A stretch of DNA of 64,000 bases. Origin: JBHIDJ01 sp046760105 (GTDB taxonomy: Bacteria; Pseudomonadota; Gammaproteobacteria; Acidiferrobacterales; SPGG2). The notes under the pieces are model-generated. The model was not told where the DNA came from and searched no databases. It saw nothing but the letters and a program-made list of their open reading frames with translations. A program made the position numbers and the translations under genes. Below are positions 11,038-19,486 of this stretch, one piece after another (position 1 is the first letter of the stretch; every line of letters starts with the position of its first letter). The stretch spans positions 23,581-87,580 of the forward strand of contig JBHIDJ010000004.1 of NCBI GenBank assembly GCA_046760105.1, in the 5' to 3' direction.

Positions 11038-11619
11038 TTAGATACTTGCTTCGCGTATAGAAATGAGCGGCTTTTGCCAAGCTTTGTTTTTTACGGCGTT
11101 ATCTAAAGGTGTTCCCGCAATAGAGTTGGTGTAGTTACTCATTGTTTTTATTGCTATGCCGAGAATAACTTCTAACGCTTGTTGTTCAGTAAACCCAGCG
11201 TTGAAGAACGCTTGCAGAGCTGACTTTGATACTTTACCGCGCTGCAGGATAAGCTCTCGGGTAAACATCCTTAGTGCGTCAGGTTTGGTATCAGTGAGGG
11301 GCATTCCATCGCGTAGCGCCTGAATGTCGTCGTGTGACATTCCCGCTTGTTCCGATAGAAGGGTGTGCCATGGAACACAGTACTCGCACGTATTCTCGAG
11401 ATTAGCTGTCTGATAAACTACTTGGCGCTCAATGGGCGTTAAAGAGGTTTCATCGAATATTTCCTCTAAGCTGACATAGGACTGTAGTAGTGCTGGAGCA
11501 CTCGCCATAACACCTTCCAAATTGGGAATCATGCCAAAGTTTTTCTGCGTTCGCTCTAGAAAACGCTTTGAAGCTTCAGGAGCGGTTTTAGGAGAATGGA
11601 TAGGAAACTTGTCTGTCAT
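11038..11619 (-). CDS. Carboxymuconolactone decarboxylase family (AhpD-like) protein
   Basis: The protein (193 residues from the chosen start) belongs to the CMD/AhpD-like helical family. It has the redox-type motif ENTCEYCVPWHTLL, with a CxxC pair followed by a His four residues later, as in peroxidase-linked AhpD proteins. The reading frame extends 22 codons further upstream, but the ATG at 11619 has AGAGGA at good spacing and gives the family-like N-terminus MTDKFPIHSPK. Peroxidase or disulfide reductase activity is inferred from the motif only. Its AT-rich composition differs from neighbouring core genes. The stop codon sits inside ATCTAAC (11043-11037), which fits the RYYYAAC core of integron attC sites. 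Confidence 0.85.
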   Translation of the reverse strand: MTDKFPIHSPKTAPEASKRFLERTQKNFGMIPNLEGVMASAPALLQSYVSLEEIFDETSLTPIERQVVYQTANLENTCEYCVPWHTLLSEQAGMSHDDIQALRDGMPLTDTKPDALRMFTRELILQRGKVSKSALQAFFNAGFTEQQALEVILGIAIKTMSNYTNSIAGTPLDNAVKNKAWQKPLISIREASI

Positions 11620-11707
11620 GGTAATCCTCTGTGATAAGAAGTGGAGCTCACGTCTCTGCGGCGCCGGACTAAAGGTATGCAGCATATCTGCAATATAGTA
11701 CCACCTG

Positions 11708-11815
11708 TTTTAGGTAGTATAACGACTCCCATGAGCCGTGATTCGTGATGCGTTAGTTGTGTAGTGACTTTGGTGTTTTCGTTCCCTGGTCAAGTCAGGG
11801 ACCGAGCGACGACAA
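11708..11815 (+). repeat. Repeat copy B of the 10-12.4 kb patch
   Basis: Copy B starts GTTTTAGGTAGTATAACGAC (shared with copy C) and continues through a 45-bp core at 11737-11781 (shared with copy A, two mismatches). It ends in a tail containing TCAAGTCAGGGACCGAGCG that corresponds to the tails of A and C. It lies between the AhpD-like gene and the YbaK-like gene, both on the minus strand. Confidence 0.7.
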
Positions 11816-11837
11816 GACGACGTGGAAGGAATACCGA

Positions 11838-12308
11838 CTACTTCCTCACTCTTATCTCCGTATGCGTCACAACACGCCTAAGCTCATCGATTGAAATCTT
11901 AACCAAACTGCGATCATCGCCACCCCCTGTCAAGATCCAATTTCGCTCCAGGACCTTGGGATCGATTAAGACTGTGGCATTGGGTGCGTTCAAGGGTGAG
12001 TTTCCACCAAGCTGTTGACCCAAATACGCCTCACTTTCCTCAAAAGTCACGACTCGCGGTCTATCGGTCAGACGCAGCGCTTTCCTCACTCTGTCAGTAC
12101 TGGCACGGGCATCGGCCGGAACCACTGCGATCACCACTTTGTCGTCGGCCGTAAGCATTACAATCGATTTTGTGAACCTCTCTACCGGATAGCCGCTAAC
12201 CTGTACCGCCTCTTGCACACTGCGCACACTTTGATCAAAGTGGAGCAACTCGGCGTTCACCCCGTTCTCATGGAGCCACTGCTTAATTCTATTGGAGAAT
12301 TCACTCAT
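11838..12308 (-). CDS. YbaK/ProX-type aminoacyl-tRNA deacylase domain protein
   Basis: The 156-residue product is a stand-alone YbaK/EbsC-type domain, a family that hydrolyses mischarged aminoacyl-tRNAs in trans. Typical elements are the N-terminal helix followed by RSVQEAVQVSGYPVERFTKSIVM, the strand KVVIAVVPADARASTDRVRKAL, and a C-terminal GGNSPLNAPNATVLIDPKVLERNWILTGGG-like segment (residues about 98-130) with the Gly-rich loop and GGG. Substrate specificity cannot be read from sequence. It lies between repeat copies B and C. The Shine-Dalgarno sequence is weak. Confidence 0.85.
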   Translation of the reverse strand: MSEFSNRIKQWLHENGVNAELLHFDQSVRSVQEAVQVSGYPVERFTKSIVMLTADDKVVIAVVPADARASTDRVRKALRLTDRPRVVTFEESEAYLGQQLGGNSPLNAPNATVLIDPKVLERNWILTGGGDDRSLVKISIDELRRVVTHTEIRVRK

Positions 12309-12331
12309 GATGATTCTCGCGATCAGCGCCG

Positions 12332-12425
12332 GAGTTGTTTTAAGCAGTATAATAACTCTCGTAAGTTCGCATTCGTGAACCGCGTTTGATTTTTAACCCC
12401 TTCGGTCGAGCCGAGGCCGACCTCG
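12332..12425 (+). repeat. Repeat copy C of the 10-12.4 kb patch
   Basis: The left part GTTTTAAGCAGTATAATAAC parallels copy B closely, followed by CTCGTAAG and CATTCGTGA. The middle is diverged. The tail CGAGCCGAGGCCGACCTCG corresponds to the tail of copy A. It sits directly upstream of the YbaK-like gene and downstream of rnd, both read on the minus strand. Confidence 0.5.
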
Positions 12426-12447
12426 TTTTGTTTGGCGTTCTCGAACC

Positions 12448-13551
12448 CTACGAGGATGCATCCTTGAGCATGGCTAGCAGTTTTTCGCCGACGACCCGAC
12501 GGCGCCAGCCAGTCAACAGCACGCCGTTTGTTTCACCGAGAACCAACGCCTTAATGTCTTTGCGGGTCGCGAGTAAGGCGGGCGTGATGCCAAGCTCGCG
12601 CCCCCGTGTCTCTACGAGTTTGACCATGTGGCGGCGTAGCGCTGATTGCTCGCGATTCAGACGCTGTGGTTGGAGCCACAGCGCTACCGCAGGTGCCCCT
12701 AGAGCGTCACGGATCATTTCCAAGATCACCGGACTCCACTTTTTTGCTGTGCCTTTACTCAAACCTTCAACTTCTTCGAGCTGTTTGCGACTCTTGGGTG
12801 GGTCGCGCGCGAGTTCCACCAGAACAGCATCGCGCAAGATCCAATTGCGTGGACGGTTGTGCCGCTGTGCCGTTCGCTCGCGCCAGGCAGCCAACACGCG
12901 GAGGACATTTTGATTTGGCGGTGACAGTGTCCGACCCCTTTTTATTCGCACATAGGCTTGCTCCGGATCGTTGCGGTATAGGTCGGCTTGCGTCAAACGC
13001 TCACACTCCTCAGCCAGCCAATCGCTACGCCCAAGTTGCACGAGTTTTTCGTTCAAGTGGGCATAAAGATCCGGCAAGTAGCGGACATCATCCTCGGCGT
13101 AGCGCAGTTGCTCTTGACTTAAGGATCGCGCCGACCAGTCTGTGCGGGTATGCAGTTTCGCGAGTCTCACATCCAATAGCGATTCCACCAATGCTGCGTA
13201 ACCGATCTGATCTTCGTAACCGGTAAGGGCGGCGGCAATCTGTGTGTCGAACACGGGTGCGGGTGGTGTAGCGCGCAGATCATGAAAGACTTCTAGATCC
13301 TGGCGGGCTGAGTGGAAGACTTTGAGGATCTGCGGTGTATAGATGGCATCGAGTAGCGGATCAAGATCGTCAACGGCCAATGGATCGATGCATATCACTT
13401 CCATCGGCGTGGCAATCTGTATCAGGCAGAGCTGCGCGTAGTATGTCCGTTCGCGCACAAACTCGGTATCGATGGCGATCCAGGATTCGTCTCGCAGGCG
13501 AGAAGACAAGCGGCGCAATGCAGATTGATCCTGTATAAATGCGTCAAACAT
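12448..13551 (-). CDS. rnd: Ribonuclease D
   Basis: RNase D is a 3'-5' exoribonuclease that trims tRNA precursors. The 367-residue product matches E. coli Rnd in length (375). It shows DEDD motifs: ExoI WIAIDTEFVRERTYYAQLCL with DxE, ExoII around KVFHSARQDLEVF, and ExoIII QLRYAEDDVRYL. Two helical HRDC regions follow (about residues 205-290 and 295-365). Its ATG is divergent from mpl with a 159-nt gap. It borders the accessory patch, so it probably marks the start of the conserved chromosome on this side. Confidence 0.95.
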   Translation of the reverse strand: MFDAFIQDQSALRRLSSRLRDESWIAIDTEFVRERTYYAQLCLIQIATPMEVICIDPLAVDDLDPLLDAIYTPQILKVFHSARQDLEVFHDLRATPPAPVFDTQIAAALTGYEDQIGYAALVESLLDVRLAKLHTRTDWSARSLSQEQLRYAEDDVRYLPDLYAHLNEKLVQLGRSDWLAEECERLTQADLYRNDPEQAYVRIKRGRTLSPPNQNVLRVLAAWRERTAQRHNRPRNWILRDAVLVELARDPPKSRKQLEEVEGLSKGTAKKWSPVILEMIRDALGAPAVALWLQPQRLNREQSALRRHMVKLVETRGRELGITPALLATRKDIKALVLGETNGVLLTGWRRRVVGEKLLAMLKDASS

Positions 13552-13710
13552 ATGCCGAGTCTATGCGCATCGGCTGACGTGGACTAGCAGCATAGCGGAG
13601 CAACTGGCTAGGCGTGCATCGACTTCGTCGAGCTGAAGCGATTAGCAAGCTTTGGGTTGTCAACATGCTTTTTTTGCGCCACGCTTTAAGCATGGCGCTA
13701 CAGGATTAAT

Positions 13711-15069
13711 ATGCGCATGCATATCCATATTCTCGGCATTTGTGGTTCCTTTATGGCGGGTATAGCCGTATTGGCCCGCGAGTTGGGGCACAGCGTTAGT
13801 GGCTCGGACGCCAACGCCTATCCGCCCATGAGCACGCAGCTTGCCGATGCCGGAATCAATGTTTTCGCCGGCTACACGCCTGCGAATCTGAATCCAGAGC
13901 CTGATGTCGTGATTATCGGCAACGCGCTGTCGCGCGGAAACCCAGAAGTGGAGGCGGTGCTTGACCGTGGCCTCGCATACACATCGGGCGCGCAATGGGT
14001 TGCTGGTCATGTGCTGCGCGACCGCTGGGTGATCGCGGTTTCTGGGACCCACGGCAAGACAACCACGGCCAGCATGACGGCGTGGATACTCGAGCATGCA
14101 GGCGTCAACCCGGGCTTTCTTATCGGTGGGGTGCTACAGAACCTGGGTGTATCGGCGCGCTTGGGTGGTGCGCCATTCTTCGTCATCGAAGCCGATGAGT
14201 ATGACACCGCTTTTTTCGACAAGCGCTCAAAGTTTGTCCATTACCGCCCACGCACGGCCATTCTGAATAATCTCGAGTTCGATCATGCCGATATCTTTCC
14301 GGATCTCAATGCGATACAGGTCCAGTTTCATCATTTCGTGCGCACCGTACCGGCTTCCGGCCTGCTCATCGTTAATGCGACCGATGAGAATGTACGCACA
14401 GTGTTAGACATGGGACATTGGACGCCCATCGAGTTCTTCGATAACGCCAGTGGTTGGTCACCACAGCCGACGATGGAAGATGGCGGTAGCTTCCGTGTAC
14501 TTTTTGAAGGCCGACCGCAAGGCGAAGTGCAGTGGGGCCTCATCGGCAAGCACAATATGATGAACGCACTCGCGGCCATCGCGGCCGCGCGTCATGCGGG
14601 GGTATCGGTGACGACGGCGACTGAAGGTTTGTGTCGGTTCGAGAACGTCAAGCGACGCCTGGAGCTGAGTGGTACGGTTCGCGGTATTACCATTTACGAT
14701 GATTTCGCGCATCATCCCACCGCCATTGCCGCTACGCTGCAGGCGCTACGTTCGCACGTGGGCCGACGGCGGATCTTCGCGGTGTTGGAACCGCGCTCGA
14801 ACAGCATGCGCATGGGCGTGCACCGAGACAGCCTCGCGGCCTCCCTCAGTGAGGCGGATCAGGTGTTGCTGTTACAGCCACCTGACATTAGCTGGGATAT
14901 GGCTGCCGTCAGCGCGGCGCTTAACGGGCGCGCCCGTATTTTGTCCTCGGTGGATGCCATTGTTGCTACGTTGGTCGAGGAACTACGGGGGGATGATCGT
15001 GTCTTGATAATGAGTAACGGCGATTTTGACGGTCTGCACGAGAAGTTGCTTGCGTGCCTACGAGGCTAA
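13711..15069 (+). CDS. mpl: UDP-N-acetylmuramate:L-Ala-gamma-D-Glu-meso-DAP ligase
   Basis: Mpl reattaches the recycled tripeptide L-Ala-gamma-D-Glu-meso-DAP to UDP-MurNAc, feeding turnover products back into peptidoglycan synthesis. The 452-residue product begins MHIHILGICGSFMAGIAVLA and has the Mur ligase ATP-binding loop SGTHGKTTTASM near residue 110. Family motifs EADEYDTAFFDKRSKF, NNLEFDHADIF and YDDFAHHPTAI follow. The length agrees with E. coli Mpl (457). The ATG is preceded by AGGA. It fits functionally with MltA and PBP1A elsewhere in the window. Confidence 0.96.
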   Translation: MRMHIHILGICGSFMAGIAVLARELGHSVSGSDANAYPPMSTQLADAGINVFAGYTPANLNPEPDVVIIGNALSRGNPEVEAVLDRGLAYTSGAQWVAGHVLRDRWVIAVSGTHGKTTTASMTAWILEHAGVNPGFLIGGVLQNLGVSARLGGAPFFVIEADEYDTAFFDKRSKFVHYRPRTAILNNLEFDHADIFPDLNAIQVQFHHFVRTVPASGLLIVNATDENVRTVLDMGHWTPIEFFDNASGWSPQPTMEDGGSFRVLFEGRPQGEVQWGLIGKHNMMNALAAIAAARHAGVSVTTATEGLCRFENVKRRLELSGTVRGITIYDDFAHHPTAIAATLQALRSHVGRRRIFAVLEPRSNSMRMGVHRDSLAASLSEADQVLLLQPPDISWDMAAVSAALNGRARILSSVDAIVATLVEELRGDDRVLIMSNGDFDGLHEKLLACLRG

Positions 15070-15165
15070 TTAGGCCTCGCGGGAGATGGCCGACGGGATT
15101 GTGTGTTGAAGACAGAGGACCATGGCGTTGCGCTAGAATAGTCTATGGCTAGTGGAGAGTAATAA

Positions 15166-15792
15166 ATGAAAAAGCTTATCTTCAGTCTCTTGGTGTTTTT
15201 TTTCCTGGCTCCAGCTGGCAGTAAGGCGGGGTTCGAGTTAGGCACTCATTATCTCGAACTCGCGGTCGCTGAGGCGGGAACAACCGGCGATACCATCGAG
15301 GTGCGCGAGTTCTTCTGGTACGGCTGCCCTCATTGCTATCGATTGGAGCCTTATCTGGAGCACTGGTTAAAAAGCCGCCCGGAGGATGTCGAGTATGTCC
15401 GTACCCCTGGCGTTGCGCGCAAGTGGATCCCACACGCGCGTGCGTTTTATGCGTTCGAGGCCCTTGGCATTACTGAAACGGTGCATCGGGCGTATTTCGA
15501 CGCTATTCATAAAGAGGGAAAAACGTTGGCCGATGAAGCCAGCATAGCCCAATTTCTGGCGAAATACGGCGTGGACGAGAGCAGTTTCCGTAAGACCTAC
15601 AATTCCTTTGGCGTCAGGACGCAGGTAGAAAAAGCGCGGCAGCTTAATATTCGCTACGGGGTTGCTTCTGTTCCGACGCTGACAGTTGATGGAAAATACA
15701 AGACCAATGCGACCATGGCCGGCAGCGAGACGCGGTTGATGCAGCTCATCGATTACCTCGTTGCAAAGGTCAGGCAAGAGCGCAAGCAGTAA
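15166..15792 (+). CDS. dsbA: Thiol:disulfide interchange protein DsbA
   Basis: DsbA oxidises cysteine pairs in periplasmic proteins. The 208-residue precursor has a signal peptide (hydrophobic residues 5-17, likely cut after SKA, residue 21). A thioredoxin-fold domain follows with the active site FFWYGCPHCY, the redox pair being Cys54 and Cys57. The cis-Pro loop ASVPTLTVDGKY is near residues 168-180, and an inserted helical domain lies between. ATG follows GGAGAG at good spacing. The CPHC dipeptide His is typical of strongly oxidising DsbA. Confidence 0.95.
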   Translation: MKKLIFSLLVFFFLAPAGSKAGFELGTHYLELAVAEAGTTGDTIEVREFFWYGCPHCYRLEPYLEHWLKSRPEDVEYVRTPGVARKWIPHARAFYAFEALGITETVHRAYFDAIHKEGKTLADEASIAQFLAKYGVDESSFRKTYNSFGVRTQVEKARQLNIRYGVASVPTLTVDGKYKTNATMAGSETRLMQLIDYLVAKVRQERKQ

Positions 15793-15822
15793 CCCCTCAC
15801 CAATGGTTACGTAACACGATCC

Positions 15823-15843
15823 CCTCCCCGCTTGTCGGGGAGG
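15823..15843 (+). repeat. Hairpin downstream of dsbA
   Basis: CCTCCCCG at 15823-15830 and CGGGGAGG at 15836-15843 form a perfect 8-bp stem with a 5-nt loop. No T run follows, so it is either a weak terminator or part of a dispersed intergenic repeat. Confidence 0.5.
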
Positions 15844-15856
15844 CGACCTACAGGGC

Positions 15857-16052
15857 AAGGATTGTTCTGACGGACATGGACGTCCTAATGCCGCGGCCGC
15901 ATGGATGCGGAAGAGCGGCCAACAATCCTTTTGCATTTCCACCATCCCTGGTGGTCAGACGTAGGAAGTTAGGGCAACGCATGCGACCGGCAGGGACGCG
16001 GGAAGTTAGAACAACGCAGGAGCAGTTGTCGGAGCAGTTGCCGGTCAGGGAG
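15857..16052 (+). repeat. Composite repeat element between dsbA and the cupin gene
   Basis: AAGGATTGTT at 15857-15866 is perfectly inverted as AACAATCCTT at 15921-15930. Between them lie smaller palindromes such as GGACATGGACGTCC and a GCCGCGGCCGC/GCGGCC stretch. Next to it, GGAAGTTAGGGCAACGCA (15964-15981) recurs as GGAAGTTAGAACAACGCA (16001-16018), followed by two near-identical GAGCAGTTGYCG units at 16019-16045. No gene is supported in the 267-nt gap. Confidence 0.55.
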
Positions 16053-16059
16053 GGGTGTT

Positions 16060-16638
16060 TCAGCTGCGGTGGGGCTCCTCCTTCACAGTAAAAGGCGTTT
16101 CAGTGTGTGTGCTTGGGTCGAATTGCGAGCGTGCTGTGAAGTTCACATGCTTGCCGTAGACATGCAGCGAGAGTGCGACCGCATCCGTTTCGTTATCCAC
16201 GCTGTGGATTTCGTCGGGCAGAAACACGGCGGCCTCGCCGGGACCGACAACTCTCGCTGCCTTTCGTTTGACGTCAGCGTAGCCGGCACGCGAGCCATCG
16301 TCGAATCGCTCCCAGAATGTATTCTTCTCCGGCCCATCTACGCCGACAACCACGGCCCACGTACCATGATTGTGCGGTGGAGCCCCCCTATGAGGTAGCC
16401 ACGCGACGGCAAACACTGCCAACGTATGGTCGGGTTCCTCGTGCAAGAGATGTACGCCGAACCCCTGCTCTCGATCACAGGTGTAGTAGCGTTCATCGAG
16501 CCAACCCTTGGACAAGGCCATCCGCTTAGCAAGCGGTGCGACGCGACTGATGATTTGCGCATGTTCTTTGATATCTGCGGTAATAGCTCGAAGGTCGGTC
16601 ACAAACTCAGATAGTGTATACGCAGCAGCTGTCATCAT
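16060..16638 (-). CDS. Cysteine-dioxygenase-like cupin protein
   Basis: From the ATG at 16638 the protein has 192 residues and matches the metal-dependent double-stranded beta-helix family related to cysteine dioxygenase. The metal motif GAPPHNHGTWAVVVGVDG supplies two His, and DEIHSVDN supplies the third. An open frame continues upstream to 16794, but that part reads backward through the tRNA-Arg gene. The tandem ATGs at 16638/16635 with AAAGGGG just upstream are therefore the credible start. Oxidation of a small thiol is inferred from family membership. Substrate is unknown. Confidence 0.85.
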   Translation of the reverse strand: MMTAAAYTLSEFVTDLRAITADIKEHAQIISRVAPLAKRMALSKGWLDERYYTCDREQGFGVHLLHEEPDHTLAVFAVAWLPHRGAPPHNHGTWAVVVGVDGPEKNTFWERFDDGSRAGYADVKRKAARVVGPGEAAVFLPDEIHSVDNETDAVALSLHVYGKHVNFTARSQFDPSTHTETPFTVKEEPHRS

Positions 16639-16702
16639 TGTCCCCTTTCGCTCGGCTGGGCGATTTAGCGCAAGTTGTGCGCAGCATAGTCGGACCGTAG
16701 GC

Positions 16703-16779
<77 letters not shown>

Positions 16780-17065
16780 GGTTGCCGCAAGCATACCGAG
16801 CAGAGCGGGTATCGTCTACGCGAAGCGCTTTGTGATCGCGTTCGCCATGTGTGAACCCTGACACGTGAGCTGACTCTTCCGGGTCAGCGCGATTTTTCCG
16901 CGCGGTCGGGGCGCGCTGTGCCCTCTGTGTGCGCCCCTGCGGGCGCGTGACTAGCCGGCCGGCCTGTTGGTGCGGTCGTCGTTTAGGATATACTGAAATA
17001 GTATTGACGATTCTGGGTGCCGTTCGTGCTGAGCGGCGAAAAAATGTGCGAGGGACAGATCAAGC

Positions 17066-17569
17066 ATGACCCACATCAGTGACCGTGTCTTTTTAAAAAA
17101 CTTCTCAATGCTACTTGGCGCGTTGGTAGCGCTGACCATTATGTTCTTTTTTCTGGCAAGAATCATGGGTTCGTTGGTAAAGACAGACGATGTGGTCGAG
17201 CTCAAAGCTGAGGAGCAAACAGTGGCGGAGCGCATTAGGCCAGTGGGCCAGCTGAAGGTGGCCGACACCACGGGCGGCCAGACGGGAGGGGGTCTGATCG
17301 AGACGGCCAGCGCCGCCGCAGATGGCAAGTCAGTTTATGATACGAGTTGCGCCGTGTGTCATGTGGCCGGCGTCGCTGGTGCCCCAAAGTTTGGCGACAA
17401 GGCTGCCTGGAAGGATCGCGTCACCCAGAGTAAAGACACGCTCTACGAGCATGCCATCAAGGGTTTCCAAGGCAAGGTCGGTTTCATGCCGGCCAAGGGT
17501 GGCAATGTGGCGCTGTCCGACGATGCCGTCAAAGCCGCGGTCGATTACATGCTGTCGCAGGTCCAGTAG
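17066..17569 (+). CDS. Membrane-anchored cytochrome c5-like protein
   Basis: The 167-residue protein has one N-terminal transmembrane helix (about residues 14-35), a flexible acidic linker, and a C-terminal class I cytochrome c domain. The haem-binding motif CAVCH is at residues 95-99. GFMPAKGGN probably gives the axial Met ligand near residue 146. The domain ends with AVDYMLSQVQ, as in the cytochrome c5/CycA group. It is probably an electron carrier facing the periplasm; the partner oxidase or reductase is not in the window. The gene is convergent with comM and ends before a strong terminator-like hairpin. Confidence 0.92.
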   Translation: MTHISDRVFLKNFSMLLGALVALTIMFFFLARIMGSLVKTDDVVELKAEEQTVAERIRPVGQLKVADTTGGQTGGGLIETASAAADGKSVYDTSCAVCHVAGVAGAPKFGDKAAWKDRVTQSKDTLYEHAIKGFQGKVGFMPAKGGNVALSDDAVKAAVDYMLSQVQ

Positions 17570-17590
17570 CTGACAGAGCTTTGCATTGTC

Positions 17591-17618
17591 GAAAAGCGGC
17601 CCGCGGCCGCTTTCTTTT
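17591..17618 (+). terminator. Terminator between the cytochrome gene and comM
   Basis: AAAGCGGCC at 17593-17601 and GGCCGCTTT at 17605-17613 form a perfect 9-bp stem with a CGC loop, followed by CTTTT. Its position between convergent genes supports a terminator that may serve both directions. Confidence 0.75.
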
Positions 17619-17638
17619 GCTTGGCGAGATACTGGCGT

Positions 17639-19153
17639 TCAGTAGAGCACAGGCCGGTCGAGACAGCGATACTGAATCGCTTCGCTCAAATGGTTAGTAG
17701 ACAGGTGCTCCTCGCCCGCCAGATCGGCGATGGTGCGTGCCACCTTGAGCACCCGGTGATAAGCCCTCGCACTTAGACCGAGCCGCGCCATCGCCTGTTC
17801 CAGAAAGCCCCGCGCCTCGGCCCCGAGCGCACAAACCTTTTCAACCTGCTTGTTCGTCAGCCTGTAGTTAGCACAGCCGCTTCGCGCGAGCTGGTGCTCG
17901 CGCGCCGCCTCAACCCGGCCTTGCACCGTGGCCGAGGTCTCCCCGCGCCGTCCTTCTCTGTGTAACAGCTGCGCGCGTGGCACCGCCGGCGCTTCCACAT
18001 GCATGTCGATACGATCGAGGAGCGGTCCCGAGATCTTTGATCGGTAACCACGCACACGGTCAGGTGTGCAATGACAGCGCCCGGAGGCGTCGCCGAGATA
18101 GCCGCATGGGCACGGATTCATGGCCGCTACCAGTTGAAAGCGTGCCGGGAATTCAACATGTCGTGCGGCCCGCGAGATGTTTATCGTGCCCGATTCCAGC
18201 GGTTCCCGTAGCACCTCCAGCACGCGGCGGTCAAACTCTGGCAATTCATCGAGAAACAACACGCCGCCGTGGGCCAGTGAGATCTCACCTGGGCGCGGGT
18301 GACTACCGCCGCCGACAAGGGCCACGGCGGAGGCAGTATGATGCGGGGAACGAAATGGCCGTTGCTTCCACGTAAGCACGGAGAACCCCTTACCGGCAAC
18401 GGACTGGATAGCGGCTGCCTCTAACGCCTCCTCGTCATCCATCTTCGGGAGAATACCCGGCAGGCGGCTAGCGAGCATGGTTTTGCCGGTACCCGGTGGG
18501 CCGATCAGTAATAGGCTGTGGCCGCCGGCGGCCGCGATTTCGAGCGCACGCTTAGCGTGTTGCTGGCCAACAATGTCGCTGAGATCGGGCGTCTCGGGTG
18601 GCGCATTCTCAACCAATTTGAGTTCGTGGCGCTTAAGCGTGTTGTCGTTGCGCAGATGTGCGGTGACCTCGAGCAGGTGTTTGGCCCCCATGACTGAAAC
18701 ACCAGTCGCGAGTGCCGCCTCGTCGGCATTGTCAGCTGGCAGGATTAGCGCGCGGCCGGTTGCACGGGTTTGCAGGGCAGCGGTCAGCGCCCCACGGATC
18801 GGCCGTAGCTTTCCCGTAAGCGCTAGTTCGCCGGCAAATTCAAACCTATCGAGATGTTTGTTAGGAACTTGTCCGGAGGCGGCGAGAATACCGATCGCGA
18901 TGGGCAGGTCGAAGCGACCGCCTTCCTTAGGGAGATCGGCAGGTGCGAGGTTGATGGTTATGCGCCGCGCCGGAAACTCGAAACGTGCATGAATGAGCGC
19001 ACTACGTACGCGATCCTTGCTCTCCTTAACCGCCGCTTCTGGCAAACCGACGATGGAAAGATTCGGAAGGCCGTTAGCCAGATGGACCTCGACCGTGACT
19101 GGAAGGGCGTCGACACCCATCTGGGCACGGCTATGTATCACCGCCAGCGACAT
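17639..19153 (-). CDS. comM: ComM-like AAA+ ATPase (YifB family)
   Basis: The 504-residue product belongs to the Mg-chelatase-like ComM/YifB family; ComM is a hexameric helicase that promotes branch migration during natural transformation. An N-terminal Lon-protease-like (ChlI) domain covers about residues 20-170. The AAA+ module follows with Walker A LIGPPGTGKTMLASRL near residue 220 and Walker B GGVLFLDELPEFDRRVLEVLREP. The Cys motif NPCPCGYLGD and the C-terminal lid are also present. The length equals that of E. coli YifB (506). Neighbouring ubiK on the same strand is a conserved arrangement. Confidence 0.95.
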   Translation of the reverse strand: MSLAVIHSRAQMGVDALPVTVEVHLANGLPNLSIVGLPEAAVKESKDRVRSALIHARFEFPARRITINLAPADLPKEGGRFDLPIAIGILAASGQVPNKHLDRFEFAGELALTGKLRPIRGALTAALQTRATGRALILPADNADEAALATGVSVMGAKHLLEVTAHLRNDNTLKRHELKLVENAPPETPDLSDIVGQQHAKRALEIAAAGGHSLLLIGPPGTGKTMLASRLPGILPKMDDEEALEAAAIQSVAGKGFSVLTWKQRPFRSPHHTASAVALVGGGSHPRPGEISLAHGGVLFLDELPEFDRRVLEVLREPLESGTINISRAARHVEFPARFQLVAAMNPCPCGYLGDASGRCHCTPDRVRGYRSKISGPLLDRIDMHVEAPAVPRAQLLHREGRRGETSATVQGRVEAAREHQLARSGCANYRLTNKQVEKVCALGAEARGFLEQAMARLGLSARAYHRVLKVARTIADLAGEEHLSTNHLSEAIQYRCLDRPVLY

Positions 19154-19179
19154 GGCATCGCTCTATTGGAATGATTGAG

Positions 19180-19422
19180 CTATTGTTTTGCTAATTTTTC
19201 TTCGAGTGCAGCCATCTTCTTTTCTAGTTCCTGAAGTTGGCTACGAGTGCGCGCCAACACGGCCTCCTGCACCTCGAGTTCCTCGCGTGTCACGAGATCG
19301 AGTCGATCAAGCGCCGATGCCAGTGCAGCGCGCAGATTCTTCTGGATATCGCTCCCAAGGTGCGAAGGAAGCGCACTATTGATAGCGGCCGAGATCTGCT
19401 CGAAGGTCTTGGGATTGATCAT
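19180..19422 (-). CDS. ubiK: Ubiquinone biosynthesis accessory factor UbiK (BMFP family)
   Basis: The 80-residue product matches the YqiC/UbiK family. It starts MINPKTFEQISAAINSALPS, continues with the conserved ALASALDRLDLVTREELEVQ segment, and ends in a heptad-rich coiled coil with repeated Leu, Glu and Lys. UbiK binds UbiJ and supports aerobic ubiquinone synthesis. The gene lies 26 nt upstream of comM and is probably cotranscribed. The upstream gap is shared with the divergent glnK regulatory region. Confidence 0.92.
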   Translation of the reverse strand: MINPKTFEQISAAINSALPSHLGSDIQKNLRAALASALDRLDLVTREELEVQEAVLARTRSQLQELEKKMAALEEKLAKQ

Positions 19423-19486
19423 GATGTTTGACCGACCGGAAATTATAACAGAACCGCCTGATCGCGAGGCGTGTCAAGCCGTCCAA

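Noticed and set aside
10116..11781. 45-bp direct repeats as ends of an insertion sequence
   Set aside because: No transposase lies between them, a third copy exists at 12.35 kb, and the repeats are much longer than target duplications.
10079..12425. A firm call of an integron
   Set aside because: No integrase is present and only one attC core matches its consensus well; kept as a hypothesis only.
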